Shown piece by piece: positions 17,801-24,612 of a stretch of DNA of 24,978 bases. Made by a program: the position numbers and the translations under genes. The DNA is from JBFMCU01 sp964428225. Its GTDB lineage: Bacteria > Planctomycetota > UBA1135 > GCA-002686595. The stretch spans positions 1 through 24,978 of the forward strand of contig CAYRXS010000079.1 in NCBI GenBank assembly GCA_964428225.1. The letters run 5' to 3'. Every line of letters begins with the position of its first letter. Within the stretch, counting starts at the first letter, position 1. The notes beneath the pieces were generated by a model that was given only the letters and a program-made list of their open reading frames with translations, searched no databases and had not been told where the DNA came from.

Positions 17801-18335
17801 CCGCCTCGAGAACGTGGTCGAGGCCGGTCCCCTCGATGAGCTGCATGGCGTAGAAGTGCATGCCCCCAACCTCGCCGACCTCGAAGACCGGGACGATGTT
17901 CGGGTGCCGCAGGCGAGCGCAGGCCCGCGCCTCCCGGCGGAAGCGCCGCAACTGCCGGGAGTCGAGGTGAGCGTGCCCGGGCAGCACCTTGAGGGCCACC
18001 CGGCGATCGAGCGACACCTGCAGCGCCTCGAAGACGATCCCCATGCCGCCCCGGCCCAGCTCGCGCAGGATGCGATAGTCGCCGAGCTCTCGGCCCGGCA
18101 GCTCGGGAGCGGCGACGTGCTCGCCCGCCGCCTCCAGGGTCTCGAGGACGGGAAAGAGCTCGCGGATCCGGTCGGCGAGATCCGGGTGCCGGCGCGCGTA
18201 GTCTTCGACCGAGAGATTCTCGCCGCGCCGGCGCGCGGCCAGGAAGTCCTCCGCCAGGGAGTCCAGCGTGACCCCCCGGGATTTTCGGCCCTCCTGTTCG
18301 TTCGACTCGTCTGGGGACATCCGAGGAAGAGCCAT
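14805..18335 (-). CDS. transmembrane Ser/Thr protein kinase with TPR tail
   Basis: 1176 residues from the ATG at 18333-18335; a second ATG five codons later is equally possible, and neither has a good ribosome binding site. Residues 21-70 are the planctomycete-type leader (SVEDYARRHPDLADRIRELF). The kinase domain has all key residues: glycine loop GRGGMG 94-99, Lys116, HRDLKPSN from 269, DFG 289-291 and APESL at 315-319. A Ser/Gly-rich insert of about 60 residues (180-240) lies between the N-lobe and the catalytic loop. One membrane helix (about 432-454) follows, then some 700 residues of TPR-like repeats to the end (for example ARLGQAELLLDHPDEARSAL). The kinase is cytoplasmic and the TPR part probably lies across the membrane as sensor or scaffold. 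The divergent ECF sigma gene is its likely functional partner, as is common in planctomycetes. Confidence 0.93.
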   Translation of the reverse strand: MALPRMSPDESNEQEGRKSRGVTLDSLAEDFLAARRRGENLSVEDYARRHPDLADRIRELFPVLETLEAAGEHVAAPELPGRELGDYRILRELGRGGMGIVFEALQVSLDRRVALKVLPGHAHLDSRQLRRFRREARACARLRHPNIVPVFEVGEVGGMHFYAMQLIEGTGLDHVLEAARSRRSGGSTPIPEGDDTSALPARLADRMLTTGLATSGSGSGSASGTSTLPDERTSGVEEIVEDRYVANVARIGIQVARALAYAHEEGVLHRDLKPSNLLLDVHGTVWITDFGLAKTEGADTITDTGDVLGTPRYLAPESLRGWSDPRTDVWGVGVTLYELLVGRPAFSGTDRARLLRRIAEEEPTPPRRIEASIPHDLETVVLTAIEKEPRRRYSTAEDLADDLERFATGRPIRARRPTWWYRSRLLLRRHRIATSVAAAALVVLAAVVIVWAFTLSSALDREQEARGQAEAESLRAEENFRLALRAVDRMQGRLGAERLAVEPRLERLRREVLADAVGFYREFLARRADDPNVRYEAALSWARLGQAELLLDHPDEARSALREAEVLLRELARTPERLDARVELVGVLADIGRVRHAEGRFDEADRIADEVLDLASRVSTEAALDDSRIGSLVGAYEFAGRLRTGTLRLEEAATILGRGIALGTDHLERRSSDAEADSTIGYYLLSCLERRGEVYRMLGRFDEAEADLGHVRSILAPLVERDDVGYGTRFALARTDFGLAGVLSRTGRNAEAEEAYRNALAVCDRLAKDYPSIATYRALHAEIRVFLGTFLLETGRSEEAVEPLEGAIDEYDRLLADETASVERRRQLAVAWLSLGNLRWSRMRTADAEAAYRAAIERLEELRDELPAFDEYEDAVASLALAYGNLGSLLVRSGSPDEGEGRLLDSLALFQRLVERNPDRLGHREKLVLLGSALGLHLRRFDRLDEAEEIFVECCAVADVAVRRFGDVGVLPERRASAYQSLGNVLRRADRPEEAEERLTMSLTIRERLHKTDTTPPALSLLASSYNDLGVLYDATGRHEEAVRSLARSIAHEQEALDGSPGNTAYRHYMTLHHLNSSRALRELGRIEEAAEAARAAREFGPDDRRNLVYVAGSFCSCAVRAADDLAADLEEEAMDCLRRAVELGLDDAEELESNEQLAPLRDRPDFRALVDSLRE

Positions 18336-18337
18336 TA

Positions 18338-18351
18338 GAACCGAACGGTTC
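18338..18351. promoter_or_regulatory. inverted repeat in the sigma/kinase intergenic region
   Basis: GAACCG and CGGTTC are separated by AA, giving a 12-of-14 base inverted repeat next to the kinase start codon, inside the 64-base divergent spacer. It is placed to control both genes, but no binding protein can be named. Confidence 0.35.
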
Positions 18352-18373
18352 ACCGTCGTCGATTCGGCGCCCG

Positions 18374-18379
18374 TACAAT
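18374..18379 (+). promoter_or_regulatory. possible -10 box of the sigma factor gene
   Basis: TACAAT, one change from TATAAT, lies 20 bases before the ATG at 18400. The best upstream element is TTCACC at 18349-18354 with a long 19-base spacer, so the -35 is doubtful. The same TACAAT hexamer occurs before the deiminase gene. Confidence 0.35.
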
Positions 18380-18399
18380 CGAGGCGAGCGCGGTCCACG

Positions 18400-19008
18400 A
18401 TGTCCGAGAGGAGAAGAGAGCCGGCGCGAGACGCCCCCGAGAGTCTCCCCGGAGACGTCGGGGGGCTGCTCGAGGAGTACCGTCCGCGGCTGCGGCGCAT
18501 GGTGGATCTGCGTCTGGATCCCCGAGTCCGCGGGAGGATCGACGCCTCCGACGTCCTCCAGGAGGCCTTCGTCGAGGTGGTCGACCGCCTGCCGGTCTAC
18601 CGGGAGACGAGAGGCATGCCGTTCTTCCTGTGGGTGCGCCTCATCACCGGCCAGAAGATCGCGCAGATGCACCGCCACCACCTGGGAGCCGAGAAGCGCG
18701 ACGCGCGTCGGGAGGCGGGCCGGGGCGCGGCGAGCGTGCCCGCCGCGAGCTCGCCGGCGCTCGCCGGAGTCCTCGCCGCGAGCGGGCTGACCTCGCCCTC
18801 TCGCGCGGCGATGCGCGAGGAGGAGCTCGCCCGTGTGGAGCGGGCGCTGGAGGAGCTGAGCGAGACGGACCGCGAGGTGCTCGCGCTGCGTCACTTCGAG
18901 CAGCTCACGAACGTCGAGGTCTCCCACGTCCTGGGGACGACCGAGGCCGCCGCGAGCATCCGGTACTGGCGTGCCGTCGAACGCCTGCGCGGCGCCCTCC
19001 CCGGATGA
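18400..19008 (+). CDS. ECF-type RNA polymerase sigma factor
   Basis: 202 residues from ATG 18400 (MSERRREPARDA). The longer in-frame start at 18268 would overlap the divergent kinase gene. Region 2 is at about 20-100 (RGRIDASDVLQEAFVEVVDR, MPFFLWVRLITGQKIAQMHR) and region 4 at about 145-198 (LEELSETDREVLALRHFEQL, then NVEVSHVLGTTEAAASIRYW). The roughly 45-residue Ala/Ser-rich linker and the DASDVLQEAF motif are typical of planctomycete ECF sigma factors that sit beside Ser/Thr kinases. No anti-sigma factor is present, so control by the neighbouring kinase is the natural hypothesis. Its targets are unknown. Confidence 0.93.
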   Translation: MSERRREPARDAPESLPGDVGGLLEEYRPRLRRMVDLRLDPRVRGRIDASDVLQEAFVEVVDRLPVYRETRGMPFFLWVRLITGQKIAQMHRHHLGAEKRDARREAGRGAASVPAASSPALAGVLAASGLTSPSRAAMREEELARVERALEELSETDREVLALRHFEQLTNVEVSHVLGTTEAAASIRYWRAVERLRGALPG

Positions 19009-19061
19009 CGTCGGGCCCGGACGTCGGCGCGCGCGCCCTTCCGCCGTTTCCCGGCCCGGAC

Positions 19062-19067
19062 TACAAT
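19062..19067 (+). promoter_or_regulatory. possible -10 box upstream of the deiminase gene
   Basis: TACAAT lies 72 bases before the ATG at 19140, in the 131-base gap after the sigma factor gene. At 17-base spacing the -35 position reads TTCCGC, a weak match. The hexamer is shared with the sigma factor upstream region. Confidence 0.3.
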
Positions 19068-19139
19068 GCAACACTGTAACGGGGCCACCTCCGTCGCCGA
19101 ACCCGGTCGAGGACCACTCGACCTCCGCGGAACCGAACC

Positions 19140-20972
19140 ATGAACCGGATCCTCTCTCGGGCGCTCGCCGCCACCCTGCTCCTTCCCTCGCTGGGCCTGG
19201 CCCAGCAGGTGCCGACCTATCCGGAGGGGGTGCCCGTGCCGCGTTCCCTGACCCCCGTGGAGGCGCGCTGGCTGGAGGAGCATCCCCTGCGCTCGAACCT
19301 GGCCGCGGTGACGCCGCCTCCGCCGGGCCCGATCCACTGCGTGGCGGAGTACGAGCCGATGGGGGGGATCCTGATCGCCTGGGAGGGAGGCAGCGACTGG
19401 AAGTCGGTCCTGGCCACCCTGGCCACGCAGTTCACCACGACGGGGGACGCGGACGTCCACGTCGCCTGCGACTCCTCCTCCGAGGCGAGCTCGGCCCTCA
19501 GCCAGATCAGCTCCTACGGCGCGGACATGAGCCGCGTGGAGACGATGGTGGTGACGACCGACACGATCTGGATCCGCGACTACGGCCCCCGCTACATCTA
19601 TCAGGGGGACGTACGCTCGATCATCGACCATACCTACAACCGCCCGCGTCCGAACGACAACCAGCTCCCGGGTTTCTTCGCGGGCCACATGGGGCACGCC
19701 ATCTACGAGCTCGCGCTCGTCCACGGGGGCGGCAACTTCCACCTCGACGCCAACGATCACGGCTTCGCCACCCGGCTCATCAAGAACGAGAACCCGGGCC
19801 TCTCCGAGCAGCAGATCTTCGACATCTGGTGGGACTACCAGCACCTCGCCACGAACATCATGACGCCGCTGCCGTCCTACATCGATTCCACGCAGCACAT
19901 CGACATGTGGCTGCAGGTCATCTCCGACGACGCGGTCGTGATCAGCGACTGGCCCTGGCAGTCGGGAACGACGCAGGACAACGTCTGCGATGCGGCGGCG
20001 GCGGAATTCGCCACCCTCGGCTACACCGTCCACCGGACGCCCGCACATTCGACCGGGGGCACCCACTACACCTACACGAACGTGGTGATGTGCAACGACC
20101 TGGTGGTGATTCCCTCGTACACGAACGGCACGGTCCAGTCCCTGAACAGCCAGGCCCTGGCCACCTGGCAGGCCGCGTGTCCGACGAAGACGATCTACCA
20201 GCTCAACGGCCAGTCGCTCGTCACCTCCGCGGGGGTTTTCCACTGCATCGTGATGCACATGCCCGCGCACCTGGGCGGAGTGAATCCCACCGCGCACGTG
20301 GTCTATCCCCAGGGAGGAGAGGCCCTCGTTCCCGGCACCACGGCCACGATCGAGTGGCTCAGCGACGACGACGAAGGAGTCTCGTCGACCGACCTCCTGC
20401 TCTCGACGGATGGCGGCGCGACCTATCCGACGACCATCGCCACCGGCCTGGCGCCGATGGGATCGTTCGACTGGACGGTGCCCTCGCTCGACACCACACA
20501 GGCGCGGATCCGCGCGTTCGTGCGCGACGGCGTGGGCAACACCGGGCACGACGACAGCGACCAGGACTTCACGATCTCCACCACGTCCTATGCGACGGTC
20601 ACTCCCTACGGCTCCGGCAAGGCCGGGACGCTCGGTGTCCCCCTGCTGGACTCGCAGACCCCGCCGGTCCTGGGCACCTCCGGTACGATCGATCTGTCCC
20701 AGGGGCTTCCCGGAGGGGACGCCTACTTCATCGTCGGGGTGTATCCGGCCGCGGACTACTACGACGAGACCACGGTGCTCGTGGACTACTTCACGTTCTT
20801 CGTGCTCCCGATCGACGGCGCGGGCGACGTCAGCCTGCCGTTCAGCATTCCCCCCGGTCCCGGCCTGGCGGGTTTGAGCATCTACTGGCAGGTCTGGATT
20901 CCAAACGACCCGATGGCCGCGGGCCAGGGCTGGGCGACCTCCAACGGACTGCAGACCCGCATGGGTTACTAG
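19140..20972 (+). CDS. secreted agmatine deiminase / peptidylarginine deiminase-family protein
   Basis: 610 residues with a Sec signal peptide (cleavage near LGLA-QQ, residue 21). The catalytic domain (about 65-385) carries the guanidine-modifying fold motifs in order: PMGGILIAWE, WIRDYGP (Asp147), GGGNFHLD (196-203), HIDMW (His253, Asp255), and the nucleophile in FHCIVMHMP (Cys369). This matches the PPAD/agmatine deiminase family, which hydrolyses guanidino groups of agmatine or peptidyl-arginine to citrulline-type products plus ammonia. A domain of about 100 residues follows (AHVVYPQGGEALVPGTTATI onward), resembling Ig/FN3-like adhesion domains. The last 120 residues form the module seen also in the propeller-repeat protein (YGSGKAGTLGVPLL, FSIPPGPGLAGLSIYWQ). 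Export makes free cytosolic agmatine an unlikely substrate; peptidyl-arginine or an external amine is more likely. Confidence 0.87.
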   Translation: MNRILSRALAATLLLPSLGLAQQVPTYPEGVPVPRSLTPVEARWLEEHPLRSNLAAVTPPPPGPIHCVAEYEPMGGILIAWEGGSDWKSVLATLATQFTTTGDADVHVACDSSSEASSALSQISSYGADMSRVETMVVTTDTIWIRDYGPRYIYQGDVRSIIDHTYNRPRPNDNQLPGFFAGHMGHAIYELALVHGGGNFHLDANDHGFATRLIKNENPGLSEQQIFDIWWDYQHLATNIMTPLPSYIDSTQHIDMWLQVISDDAVVISDWPWQSGTTQDNVCDAAAAEFATLGYTVHRTPAHSTGGTHYTYTNVVMCNDLVVIPSYTNGTVQSLNSQALATWQAACPTKTIYQLNGQSLVTSAGVFHCIVMHMPAHLGGVNPTAHVVYPQGGEALVPGTTATIEWLSDDDEGVSSTDLLLSTDGGATYPTTIATGLAPMGSFDWTVPSLDTTQARIRAFVRDGVGNTGHDDSDQDFTISTTSYATVTPYGSGKAGTLGVPLLDSQTPPVLGTSGTIDLSQGLPGGDAYFIVGVYPAADYYDETTVLVDYFTFFVLPIDGAGDVSLPFSIPPGPGLAGLSIYWQVWIPNDPMAAGQGWATSNGLQTRMGY

Positions 20973-21011
20973 AGAACCACACGCTCGCCTCGAGGGGCGG
21001 GTCGCTCGCGG

Positions 21012-21833
21012 ATGAGCTTTGCGGAAGACAGCAAAGGCCGGCGCGAGTCGCTCGGGCGGCTCGGCCGCATCGATCCCGAGGCGTACGCGAGGCGTCGGCT
21101 CGGGACGATGCTGGACGATAGCTGGGTCCGCGGGGAGCTGGAGGGACGGCTCGAGGCGGGCTGGGAGCCCATCGACGCGGTGAACGACGTGTCGCACCAG
21201 GTCCCCTGGCGCATGGTCGAGCTCCTCCTGGACGCCACCGGGCCCGACGGGACGATCCTCGACTGGGGCTGCGGCAAGGGCAGCTTCGTCAACTTCGGCC
21301 GCGACTACGCGTGCGTCCCCAACTCCGTCGTCGCGGTGGACGCGGAGGCTCCGGACGAGCCCTTCCCGTGGAACGTGCGGTTCTTTCAGAGCGACCTCCG
21401 CGCCTTCGAGTGGGACGGCCCGTCGTTCGACATGGCGCTCGCGCTGCACGTGTTCGGCCTTGTGCCCGACTCGCCGGGCCTGGCGGCCAAGCTCCGCGGG
21501 TTGCTGCGGACCGGGGCCAAGGCGATGGTGGCGGTCCCCGAAGGTCGTTGGATCCACTCCCTCCTGAAGGAGATCTGGAAGGGAGAGCGCTCCGACGAGG
21601 TCGACTGGTTCACGTTCGACGGCTTCAACGCCCTCATGGAGGAGGCCGGATTCGAGCTCGAGGGCTGGACGTGCTGGCCCGCCTACCACTCGATCCACTT
21701 CGGCCACGTGGAGCTGCCCGACGGCCGCAGCCTGGGAGAGATCCTGGACCGGCTGGCCGCGGACTTCGACCGCGCCAACGGAACGCAGAGCTTCTCCTGC
21801 TACGGCTACGCCCTCGCCTACGTGGCGAGGTGA
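21012..21833 (+). CDS. class I SAM-dependent methyltransferase
   Basis: 273 residues, no signal peptide, start ATG 21012 with only a weak purine stretch upstream. Motif I is TILDWGCGKGSF (about residues 80-91), followed by VVAVDAEAPD (end of beta-2), DMALALHVFGLVPD (motif II region) and RTGAKAMVAVPEG (motif III region). The acceptor cannot be deduced. It lies 39 bases after the deiminase gene, and its last 16 bases overlap the 3' end of the convergent radical SAM gene. Its closeness to the radical SAM/aminotransferase run suggests a shared role in modifying a metabolite or glycan, though it is on the opposite strand. Confidence 0.86.
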   Translation: MSFAEDSKGRRESLGRLGRIDPEAYARRRLGTMLDDSWVRGELEGRLEAGWEPIDAVNDVSHQVPWRMVELLLDATGPDGTILDWGCGKGSFVNFGRDYACVPNSVVAVDAEAPDEPFPWNVRFFQSDLRAFEWDGPSFDMALALHVFGLVPDSPGLAAKLRGLLRTGAKAMVAVPEGRWIHSLLKEIWKGERSDEVDWFTFDGFNALMEEAGFELEGWTCWPAYHSIHFGHVELPDGRSLGEILDRLAADFDRANGTQSFSCYGYALAYVAR

Positions 21834-23425
21834 CGTCGCGCCTCCGGCCGAAGCTCGACGTCGACGCGCACGCCCAGGTCGCGTCGGTCCTCGCCCTCGG
21901 TGGGGGACCACGTCTTGTCCGTGCGAATGACGAAGATCGCGCAGTCGCCGGCGGGGATGCCCGAGAGCTCGATGCGCCGCCGCTCGGGCTGGTGATACGT
22001 GTGGACGACGTCGTCGTGAACGGCGTCCGAGATCGTCACCGTGAGCGGCAACACCGCGGCGGGCGCTTCGCACGCGAGCAGGAGCGTGGGGGCGAGCCTC
22101 TCGTCCGACGATCGGTTGTTGAGGACGAGATACGCGGGCTCGCCGTCGACGGTCCACTGGTCCGCGGACAGGCCCAGGGCGGCGCCGAGGGCATGGGACA
22201 GCCTGCCGGGGAGCTCGCGGGTCATCACGAGGTCGACGAGCCGGGAGCGCAGGCGCGCGCTCGGATACTCCGCCTGGTGCTCGAGCAGATCGCGCACGGC
22301 CTCGGGATCGGGGTGCGCGCTCTCGAGGCACGCGTTCGCCCGCCGAAGGGCTCCGCGCGTCCGGCCGAGGTGGAGCAGGGTTCGGATCCTCCGTCGTGCT
22401 CGTCGGGCGACGCGCCTCAGGGTCTCGCGCGCCCGCGCCATCGGGTAGCGCCAGTCGAGCCTCCCCAGGGGCATGTACTTCAAGAGCCGCCGTCGGTCGT
22501 CGGGGAGGTACTCCGAGACGATGGACACCTCGATGCCCCGGCGTTTCGCCTCGCGGTCCAGGAGCGCGAAGGCGTGGGCGCTCTCCTCGGTGACGGCGTC
22601 CTGGGCGACCTCTTCGAGGTCCGGAGAGAGGGCGACCTTCCGGACGTTCTCGGCCGCGCACCTCCGCACGAATTGCACGACGTTGCGCGAATCCGAGTTG
22701 CCGCGTCGGATGACGTACTTCGCCGTCACGTCTCCCCCCGTCGCGGCGTACCTGGCCACGTTCGCCCACACGCGCTCGAAGCGATCCCGCCCCTTGATCG
22801 CCTCGAAGGTCTCCGGAGTGCCGGCGTCCACGCTCGTGACGACCTCGGTCCGGTCGCGGGCGAGGCCCTGCTCGATGAGCTCCGAAAAGCGGACCGCGTT
22901 CGTGTGGATCCGCTGTCGGACGTCGTGATCCAAGAGCAATCGCTGGAGCGTGTCGAAGTTCTGCAGGATCGACGGCTCGCCCCCTCCCCATTCCACGCGG
23001 GCCCGGGGCGCCAGGTACCCGCTCGAGAGCATCTCCCGGAAGACGGGCAGGAGATCGTAGGCCATGTCGGGGAGCTGCCAGTCCTCGTGGATGACGATGT
23101 CGCAGTAGCGGCACCTCAGGTTGCACAGGTAGAAGCTGTCGACGGCTATCCAGTCGAAGAGGGCGCCATCCCCACGCGGATGCCACTCCGCTCGCCGCAG
23201 GTGGCCACACCCCGTGCAGGGGGTGACGACGCCCTCCCGGTTGTTGAGCTCGACGAGCCTCCTCCGTTCCTCGCGGATGCGGTCCACCGGAATCGGGCCG
23301 CCGTCGTACTCGCAGATCGGGACGTAGCCCTTCGTGCAGTCGCTGTGCGGCACGCAGCAGAACTTCAGGTCCTTGTGGCTCAGGACCAGCCCGGACTCGA
23401 TGAAGCTGCAGCTCACGTACTCCAT
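21818..23425 (-). CDS. radical SAM protein with Cys-rich N-terminus and C-terminal beta domain
   Basis: 535 residues from ATG 23423-23425, with GGAGGAA 9 bases upstream. The 4Fe-4S motif is CNLRCRYC (Cys101, 105, 108), followed by EWGGGEP (GGEP 148-151) for SAM binding. Before it is a cysteine-rich segment (Cys6, 23, 24, 30, 38, and CTGC at 70-73) that may hold a second cluster or zinc. After residue about 300 is an Arg-rich helical stretch (VARRARRRIRTLLHLGR). The end is beta-rich: YLVLNNRSSDERLAPTLLLA, GDCAIFVIRTDKTWSPTEGE and DLGVRV, a pattern I associate loosely with surface-polysaccharide cluster proteins. The reaction is unknown. It is the last gene of the run, 20 bases after the SPASM-type protein. 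Confidence 0.87.
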   Translation of the reverse strand: MEYVSCSFIESGLVLSHKDLKFCCVPHSDCTKGYVPICEYDGGPIPVDRIREERRRLVELNNREGVVTPCTGCGHLRRAEWHPRGDGALFDWIAVDSFYLCNLRCRYCDIVIHEDWQLPDMAYDLLPVFREMLSSGYLAPRARVEWGGGEPSILQNFDTLQRLLLDHDVRQRIHTNAVRFSELIEQGLARDRTEVVTSVDAGTPETFEAIKGRDRFERVWANVARYAATGGDVTAKYVIRRGNSDSRNVVQFVRRCAAENVRKVALSPDLEEVAQDAVTEESAHAFALLDREAKRRGIEVSIVSEYLPDDRRRLLKYMPLGRLDWRYPMARARETLRRVARRARRRIRTLLHLGRTRGALRRANACLESAHPDPEAVRDLLEHQAEYPSARLRSRLVDLVMTRELPGRLSHALGAALGLSADQWTVDGEPAYLVLNNRSSDERLAPTLLLACEAPAAVLPLTVTISDAVHDDVVHTYHQPERRRIELSGIPAGDCAIFVIRTDKTWSPTEGEDRRDLGVRVDVELRPEARRHLAT

Positions 23426-23445
23426 CGCGACGAGGTTCCTCCGGC

Positions 23446-24612
23446 CTAGGAGAGCGGCGCGGGAGGATCGGGATCCCGCGCGGCGCTCCGCACCTTCTCC
23501 AGGTCGTGAGCGTGGAAGGCGTTCTCGTCGTCCACCTTCCCCGTTCCCCGCAGCGGGCACTGCGCGCAGTTCACGCCGGGCCGGTCCGTCAGGTGGCTCC
23601 AGCGGAGTCGCCGGTAGCTCGGACCCTCCCAGACGTCGAGGAAGCTGCGTTCCCGGAGGTTGCCCATGGGGTCCCTCGTGTACCAGAAGGGGCAAGGGAG
23701 CACGCGACCGTCCGGCCCGATGTACGTCTGGCGCCAGGGCGCCCAGCACACGGCGCCCCCCGGGAGCGGGGAGTCGCGCGGGAAGCCCTTCGTCTCGCCC
23801 GCGGACGCCCCGGCCGTTCCGTCCAGCCGGAAGTCGTCGGGGGCCAGCACGACCGTGAGGCCGAGCTCCGCGGCCCGCGCGCGCGTGCGATCCATCAGCC
23901 GGTTGAAGGCGGCCTTGTCCTCGCGAAAGGACTCGCGCTCCATGTCGAGGCCGTCGAGCAGGACCACGTGCCGGAAGTCGAGGTCCTCGACCCGCAGACG
24001 GCGGGCCATCTGCAGGATGCCCTCGATTTGGCCCGCGGTGCTCCGCATCAGCGTGACGTCGAACTGCAGGCGGGGAAGGGACGAGCCGGCCTCCTCCCGG
24101 GCCGCGACCAGGAACCCGACGCCCCGCTGGAACTGCTCGAAGCTCCCGCCCACGCGGATGGACTCGTAGCTCTCCCGCGACGCGCCCTCCAGCGAGAATT
24201 GGACCTTCGTCATGCCCGACTCGACGATCTTGCGCGCGAGCTCTTCGGTGAGGAGCTGGCCGTTCGTGATCATCTCGACGACGGGCACCTCCGTTCGCCG
24301 GAGCGCGTCGAGGAGGAGGGGGAAGTCGGGCCACATGAGCGGCTCGGTGCCGGTCGACACCTGCACGTGCCCGGCGTAGGGGAAGACGTCACGCTCCACG
24401 CGGTCCAGAAAGTCCCGCGACCACTGCCGGAGCGGCTCGTGCCGGGTGACCTCGTAGGCGAAGTGGCACATGACGCAGCGCAGGTTGCACCGGTTGGTCG
24501 CGTCCATGAGCACCTGCAGCCCGCGGGGCCCGTCGTCGGCGTAGCGATGGAAGAAGCCCGAGAGGGGGTCGGCGCGAGCCGCGGCGAAGGGATCGGGATC
24601 GTCCGGCTTCAA
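23446..24612 (-). CDS. radical SAM/SPASM-domain protein
   Basis: 388 residues. The start is a TTG (24610-24612) whose last two bases, with the next A, form the TGA stop of the upstream gene, so translation is coupled. The 4Fe-4S motif is CNLRCVMC (Cys42, 46, 49), then STGTEPLMWPD in the GGEP position and MITNGQLLTEELARKIVESG, typical of the radical SAM barrel. The C-terminal SPASM-like domain has Cys289 (CWAPWRQTYIGPDGRVLPC), Cys307 and the pair CAQC at 349-352, with the usual GNLRERSFLDVW between them. Family members modify peptides or small metabolites; here an aminotransferase precedes and a second radical SAM protein follows, which suggests a multi-step pathway. Confidence 0.9.
   Translation of the reverse strand: MKPDDPDPFAAARADPLSGFFHRYADDGPRGLQVLMDATNRCNLRCVMCHFAYEVTRHEPLRQWSRDFLDRVERDVFPYAGHVQVSTGTEPLMWPDFPLLLDALRRTEVPVVEMITNGQLLTEELARKIVESGMTKVQFSLEGASRESYESIRVGGSFEQFQRGVGFLVAAREEAGSSLPRLQFDVTLMRSTAGQIEGILQMARRLRVEDLDFRHVVLLDGLDMERESFREDKAAFNRLMDRTRARAAELGLTVVLAPDDFRLDGTAGASAGETKGFPRDSPLPGGAVCWAPWRQTYIGPDGRVLPCPFWYTRDPMGNLRERSFLDVWEGPSYRRLRWSHLTDRPGVNCAQCPLRGTGKVDDENAFHAHDLEKVRSAARDPDPPAPLS

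Noticed and set aside
18336..18500. Longer N-terminus of the kinase gene (start at 18500)
   Set aside because: It would overlap the divergent sigma factor coding region; the extra residues are low-complexity and not part of the conserved leader.
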